NCBI GenBank assembly: GCA_026708185.1
Contig: JAPOVK010000018.1
Coordinates: 1-64,000 of the forward strand
Origin: Gammaproteobacteria bacterium
GTDB lineage: Bacteria > Pseudomonadota > Gammaproteobacteria > Pseudomonadales > Azotimanducaceae
Direction of reading: 5' to 3'
DNA length: 64,000 nt
Shown here: positions 8,858 through 17,413 of the stretch, in pieces
How the letters are laid out: every line of letters starts with the position of its first letter
Numbering within the stretch: position 1 is the first letter of the stretch
The notes under the pieces: model-generated
Told to the model about the DNA's origin: nothing
Databases searched by the model: none
What the model saw: only the letters and a program-made list of their open reading frames with translations
Translations under genes and position numbers: made by a program

Positions 8858-9910
8858 GTGAAACGCCGTTCCCTCCTCGTCGCCGGCGCCAGTCTGCCGC
8901 TTGCGGCGACCTTGGCCCGTGCCGCCGACCCAGTCCGCTATCCGCGCGCCGACGTCGTGACGCTCGACCCGTCCTTCCGCGGCTTCATCGGCAATACGCC
9001 CGTGTCGCGCCTGTTCACCAGCCCCGACATGTACTGGGCCGAAGGGCCGGCCTGGAACGGTTGGGGCAACTACCTGGTGTGGAGCGACATCCCCAACAAC
9101 CTGCAGTACCGTTGGCTCGACGAGGACGGTCACGTCTCGGTTTTCCGGCGACCGGCGAACAACAGCAACGGCAACACCTTCGACCGCGAGGGTCGCCAGA
9201 TCTCGTTCGAGCATCTCACCCACCGCGTCGTGCGCTACGAGCGGGACGGCTCGGTCACCGTGCTGGCCGACAGCTACGGCGGCAAGCCGCTGAACGCACC
9301 GAACGACGGCATCGTGCATCCCAACGGCGACCTGTGGTTCTCCGACCCGGGCTACGGCACGCTGGGCGACTACGAGGGCTACGACGCGGACACGGGCTCC
9401 GTTCAGCCGTACCAGAAGGAGGCGATCTACCGGCTGGACGGCCAGACCGGGGAGCTACACCAGGTCACCGACGAGATCTACAAGCCGAACGGTGTGTGCT
9501 TCTCGCCCGACTACAAGATCCTGTATGCGGCCGATACGGGCATGTCGCATTACCCGGAAGCGCCGTCGGTCATCAAGGCGTGGGACGTGGTCGACGAGGT
9601 CCGTCTCGCCAACGGACGCGACTTCGCCTCAATGGAACTCGAGGTGGACGGCGAACTGCGCCGCGGGGGTGCCGACGGCATCCGTTGCGACGCCGATGGC
9701 AACCTCTGGTCAAGCGCAGGCTGGGCGGGCCCGGGCTACGACGGCGTGCATGTATTCGACCCGGACGGGGCGCGGGTCGGGCAGATCCTGTTGCCCGAGG
9801 TCTGCGCCAACGTCTGTTTCGGCGGGCGCAAGCGGAACCGGCTGTTCATGACGGCGAGCCAATCCCTTTACGCGGTGTATACGAATTCGCGCGGGGCGCA
9901 CTTCTGCTGA
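8858..9910 (+). CDS. SMP-30/gluconolactonase family protein, exported
   Basis: A 350-residue six-bladed beta-propeller lactonase. The N-terminus, KRRSLLVAGASLPLAATLA, has an arginine pair and hydrophobic core and is probably a signal peptide. Expected metal ligands are present: Glu in WAEGPAW, Asn in LNAPNDG, Asn in KPNGVCFS and Asp in GGADGIRCD. Such enzymes hydrolyse sugar lactones with a divalent metal. The GTG at 8858 is chosen because AAAAGGAG sits nine bases upstream and the signal peptide then starts at once. An 18-base gap separates it from the flavin oxidase. Lactonase plus an aldonolactone-type oxidase suggests a periplasmic sugar or lactone oxidation step. Confidence 0.88.
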   Translation: MKRRSLLVAGASLPLAATLARAADPVRYPRADVVTLDPSFRGFIGNTPVSRLFTSPDMYWAEGPAWNGWGNYLVWSDIPNNLQYRWLDEDGHVSVFRRPANNSNGNTFDREGRQISFEHLTHRVVRYERDGSVTVLADSYGGKPLNAPNDGIVHPNGDLWFSDPGYGTLGDYEGYDADTGSVQPYQKEAIYRLDGQTGELHQVTDEIYKPNGVCFSPDYKILYAADTGMSHYPEAPSVIKAWDVVDEVRLANGRDFASMELEVDGELRRGGADGIRCDADGNLWSSAGWAGPGYDGVHVFDPDGARVGQILLPEVCANVCFGGRKRNRLFMTASQSLYAVYTNSRGAHFC

Positions 9911-9928
9911 ACGTCGTCGGCTCGCCCG

Positions 9929-11329
9929 ATGGAACGCCGCAGGCTCCTTGAGTTCGGCGCCGCGGCGCTGCTGGCACCGGGCCTCGCCTGGGCGTCGCGG
10001 CGACGGACGGTCAACGACTACTCCGGCCTGACCGACGTTGAGGTCGCTTCCGAGATGCGGCCCCAGTCAACCCAAGAGGTAGGCCGCGCGGTCGCGGATT
10101 GGCCGGGGAGCATTTCGATCGGCGGCGGGCGGTTCAGCATGGGTGGCCAGGTGGGCTTCCCCGACTCGCTGCACATCGACATGCGCACCATGAACCGGAT
10201 CTTGTTCCTCGATGTCGCCCGCCGCGTTGTCCGCGTGCAGGCCGGGGCGACCTGGCGCGACCTCTTGGACGTCCTCGATCCGCACGACCTGTCGGTGAAG
10301 ATCATGCAGAGCTTCAGCAACTTCACCGTGGGAGGTTCGGTCTCGGTGAACTGCCACGGCCGCTACGTCCGCAAGGGACCGCTGATTAACTCGGTGCGCG
10401 CAGTGCAACTGGTGACCGCCGATGGCCGGTCCATGGAACTCCGGCCGGACGACGAGCTGTTCCGGGGCGTTTTCGGTGCCTACGGCGGGCTCGGCGTCGT
10501 GACGGAGGTGGAACTCGACCTTGAACCGAATGCGCGACTAGCACGCCGTGTCGACGAGGTCGTGGTAGCGGACTACCCGGCACGCTTCGAGGCCCTCGCG
10601 CATGATCCCCAGGTACTGCTCCACAACGCCGACCTGCGCCCACCCCGTTTCGAAACTGCACGGCTGATCAGTTGGCGCACGACGGATGAGGACGTGACCA
10701 CGCCCGAGAGGCTGATCCCTCGGGACCGCGACTACGGCCACCATCAGGCCGCCATCTGGGCCGTCTCCGAACTGCCCGGGGGGCCACAACTGCGCGAACG
10801 GGTGGAACAGCGGATGCTGGCACGCAAGGTGGTTGTTTGGCGCAACTACGAAGCGAGCTTGGACACGGATTCGTTAGAACCAAGCACACGCCGCTTCTCC
10901 ACGTACCTGCTGCAGGAGTACTTCGTTCCCGTCCCCAACTTCGCACGCTTCGTTGCCGCGATGTCGCGCATTCTGCGCGGGCACAAGGTCAACGCGATCA
11001 ACGTTTCCATCCGCCACTCGCCGCGTGACGATCGCACGCTCATGACGTGGGCACCGCAGGACGTGTTCTCGTTCGTTCTGTACTACAAGCAGCGTCAGGG
11101 CGAGCGTGCGAGACGGCGAGCAGGCGTTTGGACGCGTGCCTTGATCGATGCCGCGCTGGCCAACGGCGGGCGGTACTACCTGCCGTACCGCCTACACGCG
11201 TCGGCGTCGCAGTTCCGTCAAGCCTATCCCGAGGTCGATGCGTTCCGGCGGTTGAAGGCACGGTTCGATCCGCAAGGCAAGTTCCGCAACCTGCTCTGGG
11301 AGAAGTACCTCGGTGCATCGCAGGGATAG
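9929..11329 (+). CDS. FAD-binding (VAO-type) oxidoreductase, exported
   Basis: A 466-residue flavoprotein of the PCMH/VAO fold, resembling aldonolactone and sugar-alcohol oxidases. The N-terminus MERRRLLEFGAAALLAPGLA is a signal peptide with an arginine cluster. The FAD-binding segment appears as SIGGGRFSMGGQ; many relatives have a histidine here for covalent FAD attachment, and it is absent, suggesting non-covalent binding. NFTVGGSVSVNCHGRY is the second conserved FAD loop. The C-terminus carries the FDPQGKFRNLLW ending typical of the family. It is immediately downstream of the SMP-30 gene and both products appear exported, so they probably share a pathway. The substrate is unknown. Confidence 0.87.
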   Translation: MERRRLLEFGAAALLAPGLAWASRRRTVNDYSGLTDVEVASEMRPQSTQEVGRAVADWPGSISIGGGRFSMGGQVGFPDSLHIDMRTMNRILFLDVARRVVRVQAGATWRDLLDVLDPHDLSVKIMQSFSNFTVGGSVSVNCHGRYVRKGPLINSVRAVQLVTADGRSMELRPDDELFRGVFGAYGGLGVVTEVELDLEPNARLARRVDEVVVADYPARFEALAHDPQVLLHNADLRPPRFETARLISWRTTDEDVTTPERLIPRDRDYGHHQAAIWAVSELPGGPQLRERVEQRMLARKVVVWRNYEASLDTDSLEPSTRRFSTYLLQEYFVPVPNFARFVAAMSRILRGHKVNAINVSIRHSPRDDRTLMTWAPQDVFSFVLYYKQRQGERARRRAGVWTRALIDAALANGGRYYLPYRLHASASQFRQAYPEVDAFRRLKARFDPQGKFRNLLWEKYLGASQG

Positions 11330-11346
11330 GGCAACGCCCCAGCCAG

Positions 11347-11838
11347 TCAGCCTGAAAACCCGATCCAGCGACCCGCGGCCGCGACGGTAAACCAGACCGC
11401 CAGGGAGACCAGCGCAACGACCCGGGCCACCCAGGCCGGCGCGTCGTTTCGGGCCGCCACGCGATTGCGTATCCCGAAGGTGAACACGATCCCGGTCGCC
11501 AGGGCGACCATCTTCACCTCGAAGGAGTCGTTGAAGCAGCACTTGACCGCCTCCGACAGGAACAGCGGTACGCCGGTCAAGAACATCAGAACCAAGGCGC
11601 CGATGAACCATGGGCGCGCGCTGGCGAGGACTTGGCCGGTGGTCAGGCGCGTGAGGCCGACACCCAGCAGGCGCAGGTCGACGACCAGGATCGAGCCGCC
11701 GATCATCGCGAGGCCGAGGAGGTGTACCGCTTCGATGCCAGGGAACAGCCACAACGACTCGCGAATGGCGACCCCGATCCAGGTCTGTTCGAGACGGTCG
11801 TAGGTCTCGAACCAGCCGAACTGCTCGCACCAAGTCAT
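11347..11838 (-). CDS. DUF6644-like four-helix membrane protein (paralogue 1)
   Basis: 163 residues with four strong hydrophobic segments. Near the N-terminus it has ESLWLFPGIEAVHLLGLA, then VVDLRLLG. The upstream paralogue (11937-12533) has the same pattern: ESLW, two residues, P, E, H, then VDLR and LG. The conserved histidine and acidic residue at the first helix are candidates for heme or metal binding. It is the last gene of a five-gene minus-strand operon with two secreted paralogues and a DUF6152-type protein. I assign it to the DUF6644-like family from memory of the motif; no biochemical function is established. It ends 18 bases from the convergent flavin oxidase gene. Confidence 0.7.
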   Translation of the reverse strand: MTWCEQFGWFETYDRLEQTWIGVAIRESLWLFPGIEAVHLLGLAMIGGSILVVDLRLLGVGLTRLTTGQVLASARPWFIGALVLMFLTGVPLFLSEAVKCCFNDSFEVKMVALATGIVFTFGIRNRVAARNDAPAWVARVVALVSLAVWFTVAAAGRWIGFSG

Positions 11839-11936
11839 TGCGCGTCGCCTAGCGGCGACGCGTTGGAGAACGCTGGCGCGTTCTCCCGGTGCCGGATAGT
11901 CCTATCATCAATGGACATCGGTCACTCCCACCGAGT

Positions 11937-12533
11937 CTAGCCCGCCTCCGCCTGCAGTTCGGCCGCGCAGCCCGCAGCCCAAGTGATGAACGCCGACTGC
12001 GGGCGGTCGCAGTCGAACCAGTTGTAGGCGATCATGCGCCCGGCCACGATCACGCCGCTCCACGTTGCCAGCGACAGCGCCGCTGTCAGCCGGACATTCA
12101 GCGGCGGCTTGGGCTGGCTATCCCAGCGTTCGCGATCCCGCGACACGCGCCTGTGGAACCACCAGGCGTTGATCGCGGCGACTATCAGGAGAATCACCTT
12201 CACGCGGAACCAAACGCTGTGGGCGGTGCGCACGGGAATCGCGTAGAAGAGCAGGACCCCCGTGCAAACCATGATCACGAACCCGGCCACCGACCACGGC
12301 AGGACTCGTGCGGTCATCTCCGACACCGGCGTATGCCGGAACGCAACGCCCAGCATGCGCAGATCGACCATCGCCAGCATGCCCACGAAGAGCATGAGCG
12401 TGAGGACGTGGGTGGATTCCACCAGCGGGTAGACCCACAGGGACTCGTGCAGCGCCGTACTCCAGGCGTGGCTGTCGACCCACAATGCGAAGTCGTGGAT
12501 CAGAGACGGGTTGTAGGGCCCGGTGTCGTTCAA
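11937..12533 (-). CDS. DUF6644-like membrane protein (paralogue 2)
   Basis: 198 residues, four to five membrane segments, clearly related to the downstream gene through ESLWVYPLVESTHVL and VDLRMLG. It has a longer C-terminus ending in a soluble tail with two cysteines. A basic loop (RRVSRDRERW) lies between helices three and four. Two diverged copies in one operon suggest a heterodimer or two substrate-specific forms. The 98-base gap before paralogue 1 holds no recognisable gene. Function unknown; cytochrome-b-like or transporter-like roles are both compatible with the conserved histidine. Confidence 0.7.
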   Translation of the reverse strand: MNDTGPYNPSLIHDFALWVDSHAWSTALHESLWVYPLVESTHVLTLMLFVGMLAMVDLRMLGVAFRHTPVSEMTARVLPWSVAGFVIMVCTGVLLFYAIPVRTAHSVWFRVKVILLIVAAINAWWFHRRVSRDRERWDSQPKPPLNVRLTAALSLATWSGVIVAGRMIAYNWFDCDRPQSAFITWAAGCAAELQAEAG

Positions 12534-12572
12534 AACGGCGCGACAGGCTGGGGCGCCCGCAAGGCGACGCGC

Positions 12573-13052
12573 TTAACCGGCCTCTTCGTCTTCGTCGCCG
12601 GCCTGTTCCTGCGCTGGCCGCGGTGGCTCCGTTGGGTCGGCCCCGTCGCGCGGCGCACCTGTGCCGCTAGACCCCATGAACAGGGTCTGGCCGTTGGCGA
12701 AGGTCATGTTGCGGCCGTTGCCGCGGTTGGACAGGTCCTTGGACTGGTAGCCGTCGATCACCACTTCCGTACCCACCGGCACGCTGTTGCGGTGAATGCC
12801 GCGCCGCAGCAGCGTATTGGGCGTGCCCGCCTCCATCATCCAGACGGTCTTGGAGCCGTCCTCGTTGGTATGCTCGACGTGGAACCAAGCATGCGGATTG
12901 GTCCACTCGATCTTCACCACCGGGCCCTTGATCAGCAACGGCCGGTTCGGATCGAACTCGGCACCGAAGGCGTGGTGTGCAGACGCCTGAACGCCCATCA
13001 GCGTCAAGGCACCCAGTGCGGTCGCTCCGCAGATTCTCATTACAGCCGTCAT
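12573..13052 (-). CDS. DUF6152-like secreted protein
   Basis: 159 residues with a signal peptide (MTAVMRICGATALGALTLMG, cleavage around VQASA-HHAF) and a small beta domain. Diagnostic segments are AHHAFGAEFD right after the signal and VKIEWTNPHAWFHVE, the pattern of the DUF6152 family. The adjacent histidines at the mature N-terminus are a possible metal site. The tail is Glu/Pro/Asp-rich and probably disordered. I placed the start at 13052, preceded by GGGAGA, rather than at 13157, which would add an arginine-rich extension overlapping the previous gene. It sits between the exported paralogues and the membrane paralogues of the operon. No activity is known for the family. Confidence 0.75.
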   Translation of the reverse strand: MTAVMRICGATALGALTLMGVQASAHHAFGAEFDPNRPLLIKGPVVKIEWTNPHAWFHVEHTNEDGSKTVWMMEAGTPNTLLRRGIHRNSVPVGTEVVIDGYQSKDLSNRGNGRNMTFANGQTLFMGSSGTGAPRDGADPTEPPRPAQEQAGDEDEEAG

Positions 13053-13062
13053 GTTCTCCCTC

Positions 13063-14172
13063 TCACTCGTCGCCGCTGCTCGCGGTCTGCGCGACGGCTT
13101 CACGCTCCAAGCGTCTCGCGCCACGCAGAATGTTGCCCATCGCGTAGTTGCCTTCATGGCATGCGTACTCGTACACCGGTTCGTCGGTCTGTGGCCAGAC
13201 GTATTCGCCCGTCCAGGGCGCCTCCCAGGTGTTCGGATCCTCCACCGTGAAGTTGTACAGCACGGTCTTCTCGTCGATGCGCGTGAACCGTTCGACGACG
13301 TGCAGATCCCGGGTGGCCTGACGCATCGACGGCGTATCGTTGAAGTTGATCGTGTCCACGACCAGCGTATCGCCCTCCCACCAACCGATCGAGTCGCCGA
13401 ACCAACGGCGCATGTCCGGCGTCACGTGCTCGTCGTTGATGCGCACGATGCGGGCATCGTGGACCATCTCGGTGAGGATCATGACGTGGTCGGGCGTCTG
13501 CACGATGCGCTTGTGGTTGTTGTAGAGCGTCGACAGCATCGGCGGGCCGGCCGTGGAGCCGAAGCCGATCAGGCAGCGGTCCGGCAGCGGTCGGATCTCC
13601 GGGTCGTCGTACGGTCCCCGACCATCGAACTCCAGCCACCATGCGGTGCCGTCGTTCTGACGCCGCATGCCCCGGTACTGGCTCCTCAGCCGTTCCTGCG
13701 CCGCCTCGGTCATCGGCGGCCGGCGCCCATTCGGTGGATCGATCACGATGGACGCGCGGTACTGGCCGTCGATCTGGAAGTTGCGCTCGCCGGGATCGAC
13801 CCAGAACGAGTCGTAGCCGCCGACGTTGCCGGCCGCGCCGCGTGATCCGTCGCCGCCCACAGGCGGTGCCTCACGGTTCGGTTCATGATTCGCCGAGCCC
13901 GCCGCGAGACCTTCCGCGGTTCGCGCGGCACGTTCCGCCGCCGCTTCCTCCGTGAGGAACGCGTCGGCATCCTCTGGACGCTCAAGCGGCGTGATCGTCG
14001 CCGTGTCGAAGTAACCGGACAGGTCGGGTTTCCCGTCCGCCGTGCGAGGTATCTCGCCCCACGCCATCTGCGCGGCCACGACGACCAGCACGGCTGCCGC
14101 GAGCCCGAAAGCGATTTGCACCCACGAGATCATCCGGTTGTTCCGGTCGCGTTCACGCTTGGTCAGGTCCAT
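13063..14172 (-). CDS. Unassigned envelope protein with GKPDLSG motif (paralogue A)
   Basis: 369 residues: a short basic N-terminus, one membrane helix (residues about 15-37, ending VVVAAQMAWG), then a large periplasmic domain. The domain opens with RTADGKPDLSGYFD, a motif I know from a widespread family of uncharacterised exported proteins in marine proteobacteria and acidobacteria. Later conserved blocks are WWEGDTLVVDTINF and ERFTRIDEKTVLYNFTVEDP, which have clear counterparts in the upstream gene. It starts 12 bases after that paralogue. The tandem arrangement with DUF6152-like and DUF6644-like genes is a recurrent set as far as I recall. No enzymatic motif is evident. Confidence 0.7.
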   Translation of the reverse strand: MDLTKRERDRNNRMISWVQIAFGLAAAVLVVVAAQMAWGEIPRTADGKPDLSGYFDTATITPLERPEDADAFLTEEAAAERAARTAEGLAAGSANHEPNREAPPVGGDGSRGAAGNVGGYDSFWVDPGERNFQIDGQYRASIVIDPPNGRRPPMTEAAQERLRSQYRGMRRQNDGTAWWLEFDGRGPYDDPEIRPLPDRCLIGFGSTAGPPMLSTLYNNHKRIVQTPDHVMILTEMVHDARIVRINDEHVTPDMRRWFGDSIGWWEGDTLVVDTINFNDTPSMRQATRDLHVVERFTRIDEKTVLYNFTVEDPNTWEAPWTGEYVWPQTDEPVYEYACHEGNYAMGNILRGARRLEREAVAQTASSGDE

Positions 14173-14184
14173 AGCTCGCCTCCC

Positions 14185-15123
14185 TTAGTTGTCCTCGGAA
14201 GTCTCCGCGGAACTGTAGGCAGAAAAGATGTCGTCCCATTGGGGGAGCGGGTTGCGCCGCCACTGCCCGTACATCAGCTCCTCGACGAAGGCGACGCACT
14301 TGAAGTCGAGGATCATCGCGTTCGGCTCCATGCGGCGATACAGCGGCATGCTGATCTTCCACGGCTCGGTGAACGTCTCGGGATCCTCGATTGTTGCTTC
14401 GTAGTGCAGATGGTGAGGGCTCGTCGGTGTATAACGTTCAACCACGGTCATCTGATTGCTGTGGTGATTGCCGGCCCGGTCAAGCCACGTGTTCTCGATC
14501 AAGCCCGTGACGGTGAGCACCAGAGTATCGCCTTCCCAACTGGAAACCGACTGCCCCATCCACGAGTCGACCGGCGCAGGCCCCGGATCTTCGCTGTAGA
14601 TGTTGCGGACCGCTCCGCCCCACTGGTAGACGATCTCCATCTCCCGTTCGCCCTGCAGGATCTGGAACGGTTGCGGCATGTACGTCGCCCTGGGCACGCC
14701 CGGAAGGAAGCACGTGATCTCGGGGTCGCGTTCGATCCAGGCGCGCCGATTCTCTTCGCGCACCGCCAGGGCCTCCTCGGTATAGGGGATTTCGCCACCT
14801 TCCACGACGCCGAGGCTGGGCGGAACTGAGGCGACCGCGCCGAGTTTCACCGTGGCAAGGTCGGGCAAAGGTCCGTAGGGGCCGTCACGCACCGACATGG
14901 ATGGCCGGGCCAAGTGGCGTTCGAGGTCGTAGTTGGCCTCGTTGAGCGCCTGCCAAATGCCGTTCAGGTCCGGGTGGTCGGTGCCCGGCAAGCGCGGTGC
15001 GACGTAGGTGTCGTCGGTGGCTTCCGCCGACTCCGTCGCGGTCGGTGCACACCCAGCGAAGAGGCCCGCGCAGCAGAACGCGAGACAGGCGCCGAAAAGC
15101 GCCAATGGTCGTGGCAAATGCAT
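14185..15123 (-). CDS. Unassigned envelope lipoprotein (paralogue B)
   Basis: 312 residues, starting MHLPRPLALFGACLAF with a lipoprotein signal ending LFAGC, so anchored to a membrane. The mature domain begins with HPDLNGIWQ, equivalent to the GKPDLSG motif of the downstream paralogue. Shared blocks include SWEGDTLVLTVTG, VVERYTP and LHYEATIEDPETF, matching WWEGDTLVVD, VERFTR and LYNFTVEDP there. The ATG at 15123 is preceded by GAGGGGCGGG; a start 10 codons upstream is possible but less typical. It is the first gene of the five-gene operon. Function is unknown; the repeated beta-rich segments suggest a binding or scaffold protein rather than a classical enzyme. Confidence 0.72.
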   Translation of the reverse strand: MHLPRPLALFGACLAFCCAGLFAGCAPTATESAEATDDTYVAPRLPGTDHPDLNGIWQALNEANYDLERHLARPSMSVRDGPYGPLPDLATVKLGAVASVPPSLGVVEGGEIPYTEEALAVREENRRAWIERDPEITCFLPGVPRATYMPQPFQILQGEREMEIVYQWGGAVRNIYSEDPGPAPVDSWMGQSVSSWEGDTLVLTVTGLIENTWLDRAGNHHSNQMTVVERYTPTSPHHLHYEATIEDPETFTEPWKISMPLYRRMEPNAMILDFKCVAFVEELMYGQWRRNPLPQWDDIFSAYSSAETSEDN

Positions 15124-15197
15124 CCCGCCCCTCGATGACGTTTTGCGGGCCACCTTAACACAAAGCCGCCGCGCGTCTCGGGCCGCGTCCGGCCAGG

Positions 15198-16043
15198 TCA
15201 GTCCTCATCCACCAACGCCTGCAGCGCCTGCCAGACAGGCCTCCGATCAGGGTCGGCTTGCCTGCGGCGGCCAACCGTCAGCCCGCCGTCGACGACGAGG
15301 GCCTGGCCGGTCACAAACGTCGAATCGTCGCTCGCGAGGAACAAGGCCATGTCCGCAATGTCCTTGCCGGTGCCGGCGCGAGGGACTGGCTGCATGGCGG
15401 CAAATGCCGGCTCGAGTACCTCCTCGAGGGTCACGTTCGCACCGGCCTTGAGTTCCCGGCCGGCGAGGAAGATCGGGGTCATGATGCCGCCGGGACAGAT
15501 GGCGTTGACACGCACGCCACTAGGCGCGAGTTCAACGGCAACGCTCCTGGTCAAGCCGATGACGGCCGCCTTCAGCGCGCTGTAGACGTGGGGCCCCATG
15601 CCGCCGCGCAGCCCGGCCACGCTCGCGGTGGAGATGATACTGCCGCTGCCCTGCGCTTTCATGATCGGGGCGGCGTGCTTCATGCCAAGAACGGGCCCGG
15701 TCAACAATCCGGCGACCGTTCGGGCGTAGGGCTCGCCCATATCGGTCTCGTCGATGGTGCCGGATACACCGCCGAAGCCAGCGTTGTTGTACAGGCAGTC
15801 GAGGCGGCCGAAACGGTCCACTGCGCAGGCGACCATGGCGGCGACGTCGGCCTCGACCCCGACATCGGTTGCGATGAACGAAGTCGCCTCGCCACATTCG
15901 GCGGCGATCGCTTCGCCCTTGTCGACCTGAAGGTCCGCGATGACGACGCGGGCGCCCTCGCCGACGAAACGACGTACCGTCGCGGCGCCCATGCCGCTCG
16001 CGCCGCCCGTGACCACGGCAACCTTGCCGCTGAGCCGTCCCAT
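15198..16043 (-). CDS. Short-chain dehydrogenase/reductase (SDR)
   Basis: 281 residues with the classical SDR set: nucleotide-binding TGGASGMG near residue 14, Asp after the second strand (VVIADL), NNAG, catalytic Ser in ISTASVAG, YSALK, and the C-terminal cofactor loop CPGGIMTP. The acidic residue after strand two favours NAD over NADP. The ATG at 16043 begins MGRLSGKVAVVTGG, the usual SDR N-terminus; a start at 16079 would overlap the next gene. The C-terminus is extended by about 20 residues beyond the usual VVDGG end. It probably oxidises a secondary alcohol. The neighbouring serine hydrolase and acyl-CoA ligase suggest a catabolic context, which is inference. Confidence 0.9.
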   Translation of the reverse strand: MGRLSGKVAVVTGGASGMGAATVRRFVGEGARVVIADLQVDKGEAIAAECGEATSFIATDVGVEADVAAMVACAVDRFGRLDCLYNNAGFGGVSGTIDETDMGEPYARTVAGLLTGPVLGMKHAAPIMKAQGSGSIISTASVAGLRGGMGPHVYSALKAAVIGLTRSVAVELAPSGVRVNAICPGGIMTPIFLAGRELKAGANVTLEEVLEPAFAAMQPVPRAGTGKDIADMALFLASDDSTFVTGQALVVDGGLTVGRRRQADPDRRPVWQALQALVDED

Positions 16044-16062
16044 GCTCGCCACTCCCTGCGAC

Positions 16063-17382
16063 CTAGTTGGCCACGACAATGGCCTGGTTGGCCAACACCT
16101 GCAGGTCTGGGCGCAGCGGCCACGGCGAGCCCATGAGTTGGATCATCCCGATCACGACCATGTCTTGGACAGGGTCGATCCAGAAGACAGTCCCGGCGGC
16201 GCCGCCCCAGGAGTAGTCGCCCATTGAACTGGGGACGCCCGCCGCGATGGGATCCACGTTGACCCCCCAGCCTAGGCCAAAGCCGAACGCGCTCGCGGCG
16301 CCGGCACCGGGCTCTTCGCCGGTTCCGCCGCCCGTGATGGTGGCCGGCAGGTGGTTGGCGACCATGAAGTCCACGGTGCGCGGACTCAAGAGCCTAACGC
16401 CGTCCAACTCCCCGCCGCGACGGACCATCTCGCAGAACCGCAGGTAGTCCATGGCGGTGGAGACCAGGCCGCCACCGCCCGAGAACATCTGCGTATTCTG
16501 GTAGCTGGTTCGGGCGCCCTCGCCCAGATCGACGAGCTGTCCGCCGTTCGGGGATCCGGCACCCTCACCCTCGTCCCGCGCCCAGCGATGGTTCGGGAGG
16601 AAGCGGCCCATCTTCTCGTCTGGCACGTTGAAGAACGTGTCTTCCATCCCCAGCGGGTCGAAGATGCGCTCCTTCAGGAACACGTCGAACGATAAGCCGC
16701 TCAGGCGCTCGACAACCAGCCCCGTGACGTCCACGGCGACGCTGTAGTGCCAGCGCGCGCCGGGCTGAAATGCCAGCGGTAGCTGCGCGAGGCGCGCGGC
16801 GAACTCGTCGAGGTTCGAGCCTGCGAGCGGCTGGACTTCGCGGTAGAGCTGGTCGACGGGGTCGTTGGGGTTGAAGCCGTAGGAGAGCCCGGTCGTGTGC
16901 GTAAGGAGCTGGCGCATGGTCATCTCCCGCTCGGCGGGCACGCGCTCGCCGTCGACGAGGACCTCGAGGCCCGCGAGTTCCGGGACATGCTCCGACACCG
17001 CATCGCTCAGGTGAAACTTGCCTTCCTCGTAGAGCATCATCGCGGCGACCGCGGTGATCGGCTTGCTCATCGAATAGATTCGGAACAGATCGTCCTTCGC
17101 GAGTGGCGTCGGGTCGTCGACACCGCGTTGGCCCACCGCCTCGAAGTGCACGATCTTGCCGTCCCGCGCGACCAGCGTGACGACACCGGCCAACTGGTCC
17201 GCGTCCACGTAGCGCTGCGACATGGCGGTGATGCGGTCCAGACGCTCGGCCGACATGCCCGCCGCGGTGGGCGCGGCGACGACAAGATCCTCGACCGGTG
17301 CAGCCGGTTCGGCCGGCGCGCTCATTGTCGCGTCACAACCGAGCAGAGTGAAAAGGAATACGAGCGGAACAATGGGCTTCAT
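16063..17382 (-). CDS. Beta-lactamase-fold serine hydrolase lipoprotein
   Basis: 439 residues of the class C beta-lactamase/esterase family. The N-terminus MKPIVPLVFLFTLLGC is a lipoprotein signal. The catalytic SxxK is SMSK near residue 104, inside FRIYSMSKPITA. The second motif is YSV (in WHYSVAVDV), replacing the YxN of true beta-lactamases, as in many esterases. A late GGAAGTVFWIDP plays the role of the KTG-like loop. These features favour an esterase or peptidase over antibiotic resistance. The gene lies 32 bases behind the malonyl-CoA synthetase gene and 20 bases ahead of the SDR on the same strand, so the three may form one transcript. Confidence 0.88.
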   Translation of the reverse strand: MKPIVPLVFLFTLLGCDATMSAPAEPAAPVEDLVVAAPTAAGMSAERLDRITAMSQRYVDADQLAGVVTLVARDGKIVHFEAVGQRGVDDPTPLAKDDLFRIYSMSKPITAVAAMMLYEEGKFHLSDAVSEHVPELAGLEVLVDGERVPAEREMTMRQLLTHTTGLSYGFNPNDPVDQLYREVQPLAGSNLDEFAARLAQLPLAFQPGARWHYSVAVDVTGLVVERLSGLSFDVFLKERIFDPLGMEDTFFNVPDEKMGRFLPNHRWARDEGEGAGSPNGGQLVDLGEGARTSYQNTQMFSGGGGLVSTAMDYLRFCEMVRRGGELDGVRLLSPRTVDFMVANHLPATITGGGTGEEPGAGAASAFGFGLGWGVNVDPIAAGVPSSMGDYSWGGAAGTVFWIDPVQDMVVIGMIQLMGSPWPLRPDLQVLANQAIVVAN

Positions 17383-17413
17383 GTGGCCCCCAGGGCAGAA
17401 GGAGCTGTCGAGT

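Noticed and set aside
16063-17382. Beta-lactamase antibiotic-resistance gene
   Set aside because: SxxK is present but the YxN motif is YSV and no KTG is seen; an esterase or peptidase is a better reading.
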